This document shows positions 9,445-19,023 of a stretch of DNA of 64,000 nt, piece by piece (positions within the stretch are counted from its first letter, which is position 1; the number at the start of each line of letters is the position of its first letter). Both the position numbers and the translations under genes were made by a program. The DNA is from JBCBSK01 sp965250105 (GTDB taxonomy: Bacteria; Pseudomonadota; Alphaproteobacteria; Rhizobiales; Tepidamorphaceae). Below the pieces are notes generated by a model. It was not told the DNA's origin. It saw only the letters and a program-made list of their open reading frames with translations, and made no database searches. Location: NCBI GenBank assembly GCA_965250105.1, contig OZ252290.1:2852001-2916000 (forward strand). Direction: 5' to 3'.

Positions 9445-10260
9445 ATGACAGGGACCATGCCGTTTATGACAGCGCGTTCCGATGCGGACCCGGCGACCGC
9501 CGAGATGCTTTCCGCAAACAATGACGGTTTCGAACCGGTCGACCGGATCGAGGGCCCCGACGATCGCGGCCTCCTGATCTTGTGCGACCATGCCTCGAAC
9601 CGGCTGCCGGCGCGCTACGGCACGCTCGGCCTGCCGCAAAGCGAGCTCGACCGGCATATCGGCTATGACATCGGGGTGGCGCCGATCACCCGCGCGCTGG
9701 CGCGGCGGTTGGGCGCGCCGGCGCTGTTGACGCGCTTTTCCCGGCTTCTGATCGACCCCAATCGCGGCATCGACGATCCGACCCTCGTCATGCGCCTGTC
9801 GGAAGGCACCGTCATACCCGGCAATGCGACGGTCTCGCCCGACGAGATCCGGCACCGCATCGACAGCTATTACGCGCCCTATGACCGGGCCATCGGGAGC
9901 ACGCTCGACCGCATGATCGCCAGCGGAACGCCGCCGGCGGTGTTTTCGGTCCACAGCTTCACCCCGGTCTACAAGGGCGTCGAGCGCCCCTGGGATGTCG
10001 GGATCCTGTGGGACCGCGACGATCGGCTGTCGGGGCCCCTATTGGCTGCCCTGCGCGCCGACGCGGCGCTCGTCGTGGGCGACAACGAGCCCTATGCCGG
10101 CAGTCTCGAGGGCGACACGCTCTATCGGCATGCGACACGGCTTGGCCTGCCCAATGCGCTGATCGAGGTCCGCCAGGATCTGATCGCCGACCATATCGGC
10201 GTCGGGGCCTGGGTCGATCGGCTGGCGGCGATCCTGACCGATATCCTGCCGGTGCGTTGA
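9445..10260 (+). CDS. N-formylglutamate amidohydrolase family protein
   Basis: A protein of about 271 residues of the N-formylglutamate amidohydrolase family, zinc-dependent amidases that act in histidine degradation or on related N-formyl amino acids. Recognisable stretches are LCDHASNRLP, DIGVAPITRALARRLG, LIDPNRG and FSVHSFTPVYKG. No hut genes are adjacent, so the substrate may differ from formylglutamate. Three in-frame ATGs (9445, 9457, 9466) are candidate starts and I cannot separate them by ribosome binding site. Confidence 0.87.
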   Translation: MTGTMPFMTARSDADPATAEMLSANNDGFEPVDRIEGPDDRGLLILCDHASNRLPARYGTLGLPQSELDRHIGYDIGVAPITRALARRLGAPALLTRFSRLLIDPNRGIDDPTLVMRLSEGTVIPGNATVSPDEIRHRIDSYYAPYDRAIGSTLDRMIASGTPPAVFSVHSFTPVYKGVERPWDVGILWDRDDRLSGPLLAALRADAALVVGDNEPYAGSLEGDTLYRHATRLGLPNALIEVRQDLIADHIGVGAWVDRLAAILTDILPVR

Positions 10261-10405
10261 TTCGGTTCGACGCCACCGACGCGTCCGCGTCCGGACCAGC
10301 CCGTGAAAATCATGTGCGCGAGGGCATCCGGATGCCGGCTTGGGGATGGACAAGCGCCCGTCACACCCACTATCCCGACAGCAAGCCCCGACACAGGAGA
10401 TCGCG

Positions 10406-10711
10406 ATGACCGAGATCGACGACAAGACCCGCACCGAGCTGGAAGCCGCCGCGTTCCGCCGGTTGGTCGCCCATTTCCGCGAGCGCACCGATGTCCAGAA
10501 CATCGATGTGATGAACCTCGCCGGCTTTTGCCGCAACTGCCTGTCGAACTGGTATCAGGATGCCGCCGAGGAGCGCGGCATCAGCCTGTCCAAGGACGCG
10601 GCCCGCGAGATCATCTACGGCATGCCCTATGCCGAGTGGAAGGCGGCGCATCAGAGCGAGGCGACGCCGGAACAGGCGGCGGCCTTCGCGGCCAGCCACA
10701 AGGATCACTGA
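10406..10711 (+). CDS. DUF1244 family protein
   Basis: A 101-residue soluble protein of the DUF1244 family. The hallmark is the cysteine-containing stretch NLAGFCRNCLSNWYQDAA in the middle, followed by IIYGMPYAEWK. Two closely spaced cysteines suggest metal or redox chemistry, but the family has no assigned role. AGGAGA 5 bases before the ATG supports the start. It lies between the amidohydrolase and gapR, all on the plus strand. Confidence 0.93.
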   Translation: MTEIDDKTRTELEAAAFRRLVAHFRERTDVQNIDVMNLAGFCRNCLSNWYQDAAEERGISLSKDAAREIIYGMPYAEWKAAHQSEATPEQAAAFAASHKDH

Positions 10712-10807
10712 TCCTGTCAGTCATGTGCCCGGCCACGGGCTCGTTCCGTCATGGCACGGCACGGGCCCGTTCCGGTCGGGACAGCGTTTTTTCGGAAGGA
10801 GACCCAG

Positions 10808-11080
10808 ATGGCCGAGCCGGCAGGCTTTGCGGCGCAGCAATTGCGTCAGATCGTCGAACGCATCGAACGGCTTGAAGAAGAAAAGCAGGCGATCGCCGAG
10901 GATATCCGCGAAGTGTTCGCCGAGGCCAAGGGCAACGGGTTCGACGTGAAGACGCTGCGCAATGTGCTGAAGCTGCGCAAGCAGGACCAGAGCGAACGGC
11001 GCGAGCAGGAAGAGATGCTGACGCTCTACCTGCATGCCCTCGGCATGCTGGAGCCGGACCAGACCCCGCCCGACGCCTAG
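10808..11080 (+). CDS. gapR: GapR, nucleoid-associated DNA-binding protein (DUF2312)
   Basis: A 90-residue helical protein of the DUF2312/UPF0335 family, with the characteristic sequence EVFAEAKGNGFDVKTLRNV and a basic KLRKQDQ stretch. In Caulobacter GapR clamps overtwisted AT-rich DNA ahead of replication and transcription forks and is important for chromosome replication; that role is established there and inferred here. An AAGGAG site 7 bases before the ATG fixes the start. The 274 bases that follow, up to the next gene's stop, show nothing I can interpret. Confidence 0.95.
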   Translation: MAEPAGFAAQQLRQIVERIERLEEEKQAIAEDIREVFAEAKGNGFDVKTLRNVLKLRKQDQSERREQEEMLTLYLHALGMLEPDQTPPDA

Positions 11081-11354
11081 GTCCGGGCGCGGCGGCGATC
11101 GGCGCCGAGCCGTCTTTCCGTTTGGGGCGACGCGTTTGATGCTTGGCGTCTCATGGCCGGACTTGTTGCGGCAATCGGGAGCAGCAGGCTGGGTGGTCCG
11201 TAGTCCTGGCCCCCCGGGACAAGCCAGGCGGTGACGACGCACCAACACGAGCGCCCGCTAGACGCTTCCGCTGAAACGTGAATGAGCCTGGCCGGCCGGC
11301 TCCGGGAAATCCCGCGGCAATGGCTCTTCTATGTTTGGCCAGCCGAAAGCTCGG

Positions 11355-13040
11355 TCAGTTGGTCACGCTGCGCGACAGGCCCTGCGACGCCGAAGCCGCG
11401 CTCGGCGCCAGGAGGCGTTCGATCGAGCCCGTCACATCGGCGGAATCGAGAAACAGCCGCGTCTGAAGCGCTTCGATCGCCGAGCCCGTGAATTGCGACC
11501 GCCACCAGGAGGCGAGATCGACCGGGCCGCTCGAGAAGACATTGTCGAGCATGGCCAGCGGCTGCTGGATCAGGCCCGACACGTCATGTTGGTCGGGATG
11601 GCGCATGGCGGCGACCGTCGTGTCGGCGGCGACGGAGCGCGTGCCGACGAGCACGTCGACGCCTTCCGGCGAGGTCTCGCCCGAAACCAGTTCAACCGGA
11701 TCGAACACACCGGCCGGCAGGGCGCCGCGCAGGGCATTGGTGTCGAAGGACGGCGGCAGGTCGTTGGCCAGGAGCGCGGTGATCGGCGACAGGGCCGCGT
11801 CCGAGCCGTCGGCTTGGGCGACCGCGGTCGAGGGCGGCGCGCCGACGAGCGGGCGCTGCGGCGGCAGTGGTACGCTGGCGGCCGCATCGGCGGTGGTGAT
11901 CAGCGACTGGATCTCATCCTGTTCGGGCTCGATGGCACCGGTATCGCTGGTGGCGATCAGCGATGTGATGTCGGGCTTGCGCGGTGGCATGGGCACGGCG
12001 GCCGGGGCCAGCGCGAGCTGTGTCGCGGCCTCGCTCGCCGTCGGCTGCGCTTCCGGGCGTCGACGCGGCGCGGGCACGGTCTCGGGCAGGCGAACGGCGG
12101 TTTCGGTCCTGGCCGGACGTTCGGCGGCCGCTGGCGGGGTGGCGGGGGCCGCCGCCACGCGGGTCGGCGTGGCGTCGTCGTCGTTCACGCTGCGCTCGCG
12201 CACGGTGGGACGCGTCGGATTGGCGTTTTCGATGAACCGTTCATTGCCGGCGAGCACGAGGCCGGCATCGTCCGAGCCGCGCCGGGTGATCGATCGGCGG
12301 TCGGTATCGAGATCGTCTTCCTGAAGGTCGCGGCTGCCGCTGCGGCCGCCGGCGCGCGCGATCATGCGCTTGGCCTGTTCATAGCCTGGCATCGGCCGGC
12401 CGTCGGAGGGGATGTGCACCGTCCGGCCGTCCGGGAACAGGCGGCTCAGCCGCGACCGGCTCATGCGCGGCCAGTGGCGCACCGAGCCGACGTCGAGATG
12501 CACGAAGGTGCCGTTGTAATAGCCGACGCCGCCGCGCTGCATCTTCATCGCGGTTTCGCGCACGGTGCGCACATTGACGTCGCGGATGCGCAGATCCATC
12601 GCCTTGCCGACCATGTGCTGGCTGAAGCGGGCGACATTGCGCGACCGCCGCCGCAGCGCGGCATTGGTCGTCGGCGAACGGTAGCCGGACAGAAGCTCGA
12701 TCGGCACCCGAGAGCCGACCGCCTTGTGCACGTCATAGACGAGATCGATCAGGCGCGGGTCGACATCGATGGTTTCGTCGCGGCGCCAGTCGCGCATGAT
12801 CCAGTTGATTTGGCGCATCGCCTCGCGCTGATAGCGGCCGCGCCGCTTGAAGGTCACGTCGAGCGTCTCGCCGGTATGCATGTTCTTGATCGAGATCGAG
12901 CGCTCATTGTCGGCGACGATTTCGGAGGCGGGTAGGGCCATCACGGCGACGAGGGCCGCGCCGGCGATCATCGCCTTCCGGGCGGTGCGCCGTCGCGATC
13001 CCAACAGTCGTCCGAGCGGTTTCAGGAATTCGCCCGCCAA
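11355..13040 (-). CDS. DUF882 / M15-like peptidoglycan-binding protein with long low-complexity tail
   Basis: About 561 residues. After a hydrophobic N-terminal segment (KAMIAGAALVAVMALPAS) comes a DUF882 domain of the D-Ala peptidase M15 fold: ELLSGYRSPTTNAALRRRS, SQHMVGKAMDLRI and GGVGYYNGTFVHLDVG show the H/D/H metal ligands of that fold. The remaining ~320 residues are rich in Pro, Ala, Thr and Arg and look disordered. It likely acts on peptidoglycan in the periplasm. The start is uncertain: a TTG at 13040 preceded by GCGAGG is preferred to an ATG at 13151 with no visible ribosome binding site. The L,D-transpeptidase gene lies directly upstream. Confidence 0.82.
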   Translation of the reverse strand: MAGEFLKPLGRLLGSRRRTARKAMIAGAALVAVMALPASEIVADNERSISIKNMHTGETLDVTFKRRGRYQREAMRQINWIMRDWRRDETIDVDPRLIDLVYDVHKAVGSRVPIELLSGYRSPTTNAALRRRSRNVARFSQHMVGKAMDLRIRDVNVRTVRETAMKMQRGGVGYYNGTFVHLDVGSVRHWPRMSRSRLSRLFPDGRTVHIPSDGRPMPGYEQAKRMIARAGGRSGSRDLQEDDLDTDRRSITRRGSDDAGLVLAGNERFIENANPTRPTVRERSVNDDDATPTRVAAAPATPPAAAERPARTETAVRLPETVPAPRRRPEAQPTASEAATQLALAPAAVPMPPRKPDITSLIATSDTGAIEPEQDEIQSLITTADAAASVPLPPQRPLVGAPPSTAVAQADGSDAALSPITALLANDLPPSFDTNALRGALPAGVFDPVELVSGETSPEGVDVLVGTRSVAADTTVAAMRHPDQHDVSGLIQQPLAMLDNVFSSGPVDLASWWRSQFTGSAIEALQTRLFLDSADVTGSIERLLAPSAASASQGLSRSVTN

Positions 13041-13267
13041 AAGAACCTCGCTTCGCCCGTCCGCCGCCCGTTCGGGGCATGCAGGGGTCCGGGAACGCAA
13101 TCGCCTGGGAAGGCGGTCACGGGAGACCGCGCCAGAGCGCAGAGTCGGCATTATTGGTTAAGAGAAACTTTCCCCAATCGCAATAGATTGGGTGCGCTCG
13201 AATTGAGGCAGAATTGTGCAGATGCGGCCAAGGCCGTCATCGCCGGTACGGTGAAGCCCGAATAGCG

Positions 13268-13282
13268 TTAAATGAGGTTTAA
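13268..13282. promoter_or_regulatory. CtrA-box match (TTAA-N7-TTAA)
   Basis: Exact TTAA, seven bases, TTAA. It overlaps the last codons and stop of the L,D-transpeptidase gene and lies about 230 bases upstream of the DUF882 gene on the same strand. It could drive that gene separately, or be a coincidence of the leucine/asparagine codons at the end of the reading frame. Confidence 0.35.
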
Positions 13283-15097
13283 CATCCGCTTCATGCGGCG
13301 GTCGTGGCCGTAGATGTCGTTGAAGACGCGGGCGGTGCCGTCCGCGTCGACCACGGCGGTGAAATAGGCCAGGTGGACCGGAATATGCCGGTCGAGATTG
13401 AGATAGGCCTCGCGCCCGCCGATGCGCCGCTTGACCGACTGGCCGTTGAGATCGGTTTCGAGCGCCAGAAGCGCCTCGGAAAAGTCGATCGGGTTCTCGA
13501 CCCGGACGCAGCCATTCGACAGAGCGCGCGTCGGCGAACGGAACAGGCCGCGGCTATTGGTGTCGTGCAGATAGACCGCGTGCTTGTTGGGGAACATGAA
13601 CTTGACGTTGCCAAGCGCATTGCCGCGCCCCGGCCGCTGCCGGAAGCGCAGGGTCTCGGGCCGCACGTTCCGCCAATCGATGGAGCGCGGATCGACCGAC
13701 TGATAGCGCCCGTTGATGCGCATATAGACCGCGAAATCCCGGTTCACGAGATAGTTCGGGTCGCGCTGCACCGCCGGCAGGATCGAACGGCCGGCGATCG
13801 AGCGCGGCACGTTCCAGGACGGATTGACCACGAGATGCTCGATCTCGTCGCTGAACACCGGAGTCTGGGTCTTGTAGGTGCCGACGATGACGCGGGTGTC
13901 GAAGACGCTCGCGCCGTCGCTGACCACGTCGAGATGGTATTGCGGCACATTGACGAAGACATGGTGCCGGCCGAGTTCGTTCGGCAGCCAGCGCCAGCGC
14001 TCCATGTTGACGACGATGTCGGCGGCCGTCATCGCCCGGTCGCCATTGATGACGGCCAGCGTCTGGGGGCCGATGATACCGTCGACGGTCAGGTCGTGAT
14101 CGCGCTGGAAGGCCCGGATCGCGGCGACGAGATCGGCGTCATAGACCGTGTCGCCCGCGCCTTGCGGCACGGCGAGGCCGAAGCGCAGCCTGAGATCGGG
14201 CACGCGCTCGTCGCTCATGCCGGGTTTCAGGAGCTTGCCGCCCTCGATGACGATCTGGCTGTCGTCGACGGGCGTTTCGCGCAAGTCGGCGAGGCGCGCG
14301 CGCAGCCTCTTATAGCCGTCATGGGCGGGATTATAGGCTTGTAACGCCGCATCCGCGTCGCCGGCGGCGGAGATCCGGTCGAGCACGTCGCGCGGGTCGG
14401 GCAGCGCGAGCCGGACATCGACGAACTCGCCGAGTGCCGCCGGATTGACGCGCGCGCCACGCGCGTCGCGTGCATAGCGGATGACGCTCGCGGCAAGCCG
14501 CAATTCGGCCTCGGCGAGTTCGGCCGCCGGCAGCGCCTCGGTCAGGCCAAGCGTATCATCGGGCGCGGCATAGTCCTCGGGCGCCAGGCCGTCATCGGCG
14601 GCGCGTTCGAGGCGGGCGACCACGCCGTTCGCGGCCGGTGTCAACCGGCCTTGCGAGATCCAGACGGGCGCGAAGCCGCGCGCTTCGTAAAAGCCAATGA
14701 CCGCATCGCGTTCGAGGCCCGAACCGAACAGTGCGTCCGCATCCTCAGCCGAAAGCCGCGTTTCGATCGCTGACGCAAGCGCCAGATTATCGGTCAGATT
14801 GCGCGGCGGCGCGAAGACCGCCATCTCGTCGACGCCGGTGGGTCCCATCAGCGGCGTCAGGTCGAGCCCGCTCGCCACCCAGGCGAGGACCGGAGCGGCT
14901 TGCGTCTGATCGTTGTCGGCGGAAGCCGCCTTAGCGGCGGGGAGGGCGGGAAGCGAGAGGGCGATGACGGCGGCGCAGGCGGTCAGCAGCGCCTGGCGCC
15001 GGAAGTGTTGGCGATCGCCGCGCGCGCGGACAATGGCGCGAAGCGACCGCCGCGACGCCCAAAACCGGTCTTCCGAAAGCTTGAATTCCACGTCCAA
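13268..15097 (-). CDS. L,D-transpeptidase, YcbB type
   Basis: A 609-residue periplasmic enzyme that makes 3-3 peptidoglycan cross-links or attaches proteins. A basic N-terminus and hydrophobic segment (LLTACAAVIALSLPALPAAKA) give export. In the middle is a peptidoglycan-binding repeat (AIRAFQRDHDLTVDGIIGPQ). The C-terminal YkuD domain holds HDTNSRGLFR and SNGCVRVENP, with the catalytic cysteine in SNGC, so it should be active. The start is a TTG at 15097 or a GTG two codons later; GGAGGG precedes both. It is followed by the DUF882 gene, giving a cell-wall pair. Confidence 0.94.
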   Translation of the reverse strand: MDVEFKLSEDRFWASRRSLRAIVRARGDRQHFRRQALLTACAAVIALSLPALPAAKAASADNDQTQAAPVLAWVASGLDLTPLMGPTGVDEMAVFAPPRNLTDNLALASAIETRLSAEDADALFGSGLERDAVIGFYEARGFAPVWISQGRLTPAANGVVARLERAADDGLAPEDYAAPDDTLGLTEALPAAELAEAELRLAASVIRYARDARGARVNPAALGEFVDVRLALPDPRDVLDRISAAGDADAALQAYNPAHDGYKRLRARLADLRETPVDDSQIVIEGGKLLKPGMSDERVPDLRLRFGLAVPQGAGDTVYDADLVAAIRAFQRDHDLTVDGIIGPQTLAVINGDRAMTAADIVVNMERWRWLPNELGRHHVFVNVPQYHLDVVSDGASVFDTRVIVGTYKTQTPVFSDEIEHLVVNPSWNVPRSIAGRSILPAVQRDPNYLVNRDFAVYMRINGRYQSVDPRSIDWRNVRPETLRFRQRPGRGNALGNVKFMFPNKHAVYLHDTNSRGLFRSPTRALSNGCVRVENPIDFSEALLALETDLNGQSVKRRIGGREAYLNLDRHIPVHLAYFTAVVDADGTARVFNDIYGHDRRMKRMLNLI

Positions 15098-15352
15098 TCG
15101 CCCTCCGATTGGTCATGTCCGGGTATGCACGGTCCCGGATAATCGTCCACAGCCCCTGGGCGGTCACCTCCGCGCCCGTTGCTCAAGGCGCGCGAATCAC
15201 CTGCCTCCTAAGCCTTTCACCGTAGCCAAGCCGGTTGTCATTGTCGCGCGTTAACGCCTCACGGCCACGTGAACCATGGCCCTTCTCAACAAGGTGTTGC
15301 TTCGGCACAACGGCCTGCCGACGCGGAGGCTCGGCCGCGTCCCGAACGCGCT

Positions 15353-16888
15353 TCATTCGGCGGCGTCGAGGCCGATGTCGCGCAGTTTGCGATAGAGCGT
15401 CGACCGGCCGATGCCGAGCGTGCGGGCGACCTCCGTCATCCGCCCGTGGCAGTGTTCGAGCGCCAGCCGGATCATGTCGGCTTCGATATCGGCCAGCGTT
15501 CTGAGCTCGCCGTCGTCGGAAAAGGCCGAGATGTCGTTGTCCGGACCGACCGACGCGGTGGTGTCGGTTCCGGCGGCGGCGGGGTCGATCAGCGGGATCA
15601 CCGTTTCCGGCTCGGCCTCGGGTGTCTCCGGCAGGGCTCCGGCCGACAGCGGCGCCGTGTCGATCGCGCCGGCATATGTGCTGCCCGGAACGGAATCGCC
15701 TTGGCGCGCGACCTGCAATTCGATCTGCGGGAATTCGGCGCGCCCGAGCACGCCGCCATCGGACAGGACGACCGCCCGGAAGATCGCGTTTTCGAGCTGG
15801 CGCACATTGCCCGGCCAGTCGAAGCTTTCCAGAAGCGCGATGGCCTCGGCCGAGATGCCGGTGATCTGCTTGCCTTCCTCGGCCGACAGCCGGGCCGCGA
15901 AATGCCGCGCCAGGAGCCCGATATCCTCGCGCCGCTCGCGCAAGGGGGGAATGCGGATCGGAAACACGCTGAGGCGGTAATAGAGGTCCTCGCGAAAGCT
16001 CTGTTCCTGGACCTGGTCGACGAGCGACCGATTGGTCGCCGAGATGAGCCGGAAATCGACCTTGGCCGGCGTCTTGCCGCCGACGGTGTCGATCTCGCCT
16101 TCCTGCAGCGCGCGCAGCAGCTTGACCTGCGCGTCGAGCGGCAGTTCGCCGATCTCGTCGAGAAACAGCGTGCCGCCATGCGCTTCGGCGAATTTGCCCT
16201 GGCGGCGCTCGGTGGCGCCGGTGAAGGCGCCTTTCTCATGGCCGAACAGCGTGCTTTCGACCAGGTTTTCCGGGATCGCGCCGCAATTGACGGTGACGAA
16301 GGGCTTGGCGCGGCGATTGCCGGTGCCCTGGATGGCGCGGGCGACGAGTTCCTTGCCGACGCCGGATTCGCCTTCGATGAGGACCGGGATATTCGACGAG
16401 GCGGCGCGCTCGACGAGCGTCAGCGTGCGCTTCATGGCCGGCGATTCGGTCAGGATGTCGGTGACGGACAATACGCCATTGACGCGCTTGCGCGCCCGGC
16501 TCAGTTCCTCGGCCAGGGCGCCGGTCCTGAGCGCGTTGCGCACCGACACATGAAGCCGTTCCGGCCCGACCGGCTTGACCACGAAATCGGAGGCCCCGGC
16601 GCGCATCGCCGACACCACCGTGTCGATGCCGCCATTGGCGGTCTGCACGATGACCGGCGTGCGGATGCCGAGCTGGGTCAGCCGTTCGAGCACGCCCATG
16701 CCGTCGAGACCGGGCATGACGAGGTCGAGGACGACCAGATCAAAGCGCTGCGGGTCGGCCTTGAGCCGCCCCAAGGCGTCGTCGCCGCTTTCGGTCGTCT
16801 CGACGCGGTAGCCCATCTTGGTCAACTGCCCGTCGAGAATACGCAGCTGCACCGGATCGTCGTCGACGATGAGAATGGTTTCGTTCAT
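15353..16888 (-). CDS. Orphan sigma-54-dependent response regulator, NtrC family
   Basis: A 511-residue activator in three parts: receiver domain with phospho-acceptor D55, T83 and K105; AAA+ domain with Walker A GESGVGKE (173-180), the sigma-54 contact GAFTGA (220-225) and Walker B LFLDEIGE (241-248); and a C-terminal Fis-type helix-turn-helix (RTLGIGRSTLYRKLRDIG). A Pro/Ala/Thr-rich linker of about 80 residues separates the AAA+ and DNA-binding parts. All key residues are intact, so it should activate RpoN promoters. No histidine kinase is next to it. An exact CtrA box lies 68 bases upstream. Confidence 0.95.
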   Translation of the reverse strand: MNETILIVDDDPVQLRILDGQLTKMGYRVETTESGDDALGRLKADPQRFDLVVLDLVMPGLDGMGVLERLTQLGIRTPVIVQTANGGIDTVVSAMRAGASDFVVKPVGPERLHVSVRNALRTGALAEELSRARKRVNGVLSVTDILTESPAMKRTLTLVERAASSNIPVLIEGESGVGKELVARAIQGTGNRRAKPFVTVNCGAIPENLVESTLFGHEKGAFTGATERRQGKFAEAHGGTLFLDEIGELPLDAQVKLLRALQEGEIDTVGGKTPAKVDFRLISATNRSLVDQVQEQSFREDLYYRLSVFPIRIPPLRERREDIGLLARHFAARLSAEEGKQITGISAEAIALLESFDWPGNVRQLENAIFRAVVLSDGGVLGRAEFPQIELQVARQGDSVPGSTYAGAIDTAPLSAGALPETPEAEPETVIPLIDPAAAGTDTTASVGPDNDISAFSDDGELRTLADIEADMIRLALEHCHGRMTEVARTLGIGRSTLYRKLRDIGLDAAE

Positions 16889-16955
16889 GCGCTCGGATGT
16901 CCTGTCCGCGCGAACGCAGCACGGCGCGGATTGGGGGAATGGTCGGCGGACGCGG

Positions 16956-16970
16956 TTAACGAGCGCTTAA
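16956..16970. promoter_or_regulatory. CtrA-box match upstream of the NtrC-type regulator
   Basis: Exact TTAA, seven bases (CGAGCGC), TTAA, with a further C after each half site when read on the plus strand. It lies in the 224-base divergent region, 68 bases before the regulator's start codon and 143 bases before pepF. Position and fit suggest control by CtrA of the regulator, less likely of pepF. Confidence 0.55.
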
Positions 16971-17112
16971 CCAGCACGCATTGTGAGTAACTCGGTGGAC
17001 AAGTCAGGGCCCGTGCCGTGACGGACCGCGCCGTTGCCGCCGCCTGGCGGCAGGCTTATATCTTGCTCGATCCCGTTGCCCGACAGCGCCGTTCACCAGC
17101 CAGGAGCCGCCG

Positions 17113-19023
17113 ATGGTCCCGTCCAACAGCCAGAACATGATTCGCCCGACCTCGGCGCACGCCGAAAACGCTCGGACCGGGAGTGATCGGATGGCGAGCG
17201 CGCAGGCCGGCGGCGCCCCGGCCGATGCCGCTCTCGGCACCATGCCGGTCTGGGACCTGGACGATCTCTATCCCGGCATGGCGTCGGACAAGCTCGAAAG
17301 CGATCTCGCCACCCTGGCCAAGGGCGCCGAAGCCTTCGAGGCCGCCTATAAGGGCAAGCTCAACGATCTTCTGTCGGTGCATGACGGGGCGGCCAAGCTG
17401 GCCGATGCCATCGCCGAGATGGAGCGGCTGTCCGATCTGTTCGGCCGGCTCGGTTCCTATGCGGGACTGCAGCATGCCACCGATCTCAGCGATCCGGCGC
17501 GCGGCAAGTTCTATCAGGACGTGTCGGAAAAGCTGACCGAGGCCAGCCTGAAGACCCTGTTCTTCGAGCTCGAACTCAACCGGCTCGACGACGCGCTGCT
17601 CGACGGCGCCATGGCCGCCGAGCCGCGGCTCTCCCATTACGCGCCCTGGCTGAGGCAGGTACGCAAGGAAAAGCCCTATCAGCTCGAGGACCGGGTCGAG
17701 CAGTTGTTCGGCGAGAAGAGCGTGACCGGCCGGTCGTCTTGGAACCGGCTGTTCGACGAGACGCTGTCGGGGCTGACCTTTTCCGTCGATGGCGAGGATC
17801 TCGGCCTCGAACAGACGCTGAACCTGATGCAGGACACCGATCCGGCGAAGCGCAAGGCAGCATCCGGCGCCATTTCGGCGACGCTGAAGGACAATCTGAA
17901 GCTCTTCACGCTGATCACCAATGTCCTGGCCAAGGACAAGGAGATCTCCGATCGCTGGCGTGGCTTCGAGGACGTCGCCGATTCGCGGCACCTGGCGAAT
18001 GACGTGGAACGCGAGGTGGTCGACGCGCTGGTCGACAGCGTGCGCCGCGCCTATCCCCGGCTGACGCATCGCTACTACGCGCTCAAGGCCAAATGGTTCG
18101 GCGTCGACGCGCTGGACCATTGGGATCGCAACGCGCCGCTGCCCGATGTCGCGCAGAAGACCTATCCCTGGCAGGAGGCGACCGACACGGTGCTGACGGC
18201 CTATGGCCGGTTCTCGCCGCGGCTCGCCGAGATCGCCCGGCCGTTCTTCGACAATGCCTGGATCGACGCGCCGACCCGGCCCGGCAAGTCGCCCGGCGCC
18301 TTCGCCCATCCGACGGTGCCGAGCGCGCATCCCTATCTTCTGCTCAACTATCAGGGCAAGCCACGCGACGTCATGACGCTCGCCCATGAACTCGGCCATG
18401 GCGTGCACCAGCGGCTCGCGGCCGAGCAGGGCCCGCTGATGGCGCCGACGCCGCTGACGCTGGCCGAGACGGCGAGCGTCTTCGGCGAGATGCTGACCTT
18501 CCGTCAGATCCTGGCCGAGACCACCGATCCGATGGCCCGCAAGGCGCTGCTCGCCTCCAAGGTCGAGGACATGATCAACACGGTGGCGCGCCAGATCGCC
18601 TTCTACAGCTTCGAGCGCAAGATCCATGTCGCCCGGCGCGAGGGCGAGATGACGGCAGACGATCTGTGCGAGGCGTGGATGAGCGTCCAGGGCGAAAGCC
18701 TCGGCCCCGCGATCAAGCTGCATGATGGCTATGAAGTGTTCTGGGCCTATATCCCCCACTTCATCCATTCACCCTTCTATGTCTATGCCTATGCCTTCGG
18801 CGACTGTTTGGTGAACTCGCTCTATGCGGTCTACGAGCAGGCCGAGGATGGCTTCGCCGAGAAGTATTTCGACATGCTGCGCGCCGGCGGCACCAAACAC
18901 CATTCGGAGCTTCTGGCGCCCTTCGGCCTCGATGCCACCGACCCCGCCTTCTGGGATAAGGGGCTCGGCGTCATCGAAAGGCTGATCGACGAACTCGAAG
19001 AGGCCGACAGGGCGACGGGATGA
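17113..19023 (+). CDS. pepF: Oligoendopeptidase F, M3 family zinc peptidase
   Basis: A 636-residue cytosolic metallopeptidase that cuts short peptides. The zinc-binding HELGHGVHQ motif and the downstream glutamate in LAETASVFGEM are intact, and the length matches the PepF clade. GGAG 7 bases before the ATG at 17113 supports this start. Its stop overlaps the start of the DUF3445 gene by four bases (ATGA), so the two are translationally coupled. Confidence 0.95.
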   Translation: MVPSNSQNMIRPTSAHAENARTGSDRMASAQAGGAPADAALGTMPVWDLDDLYPGMASDKLESDLATLAKGAEAFEAAYKGKLNDLLSVHDGAAKLADAIAEMERLSDLFGRLGSYAGLQHATDLSDPARGKFYQDVSEKLTEASLKTLFFELELNRLDDALLDGAMAAEPRLSHYAPWLRQVRKEKPYQLEDRVEQLFGEKSVTGRSSWNRLFDETLSGLTFSVDGEDLGLEQTLNLMQDTDPAKRKAASGAISATLKDNLKLFTLITNVLAKDKEISDRWRGFEDVADSRHLANDVEREVVDALVDSVRRAYPRLTHRYYALKAKWFGVDALDHWDRNAPLPDVAQKTYPWQEATDTVLTAYGRFSPRLAEIARPFFDNAWIDAPTRPGKSPGAFAHPTVPSAHPYLLLNYQGKPRDVMTLAHELGHGVHQRLAAEQGPLMAPTPLTLAETASVFGEMLTFRQILAETTDPMARKALLASKVEDMINTVARQIAFYSFERKIHVARREGEMTADDLCEAWMSVQGESLGPAIKLHDGYEVFWAYIPHFIHSPFYVYAYAFGDCLVNSLYAVYEQAEDGFAEKYFDMLRAGGTKHHSELLAPFGLDATDPAFWDKGLGVIERLIDELEEADRATG

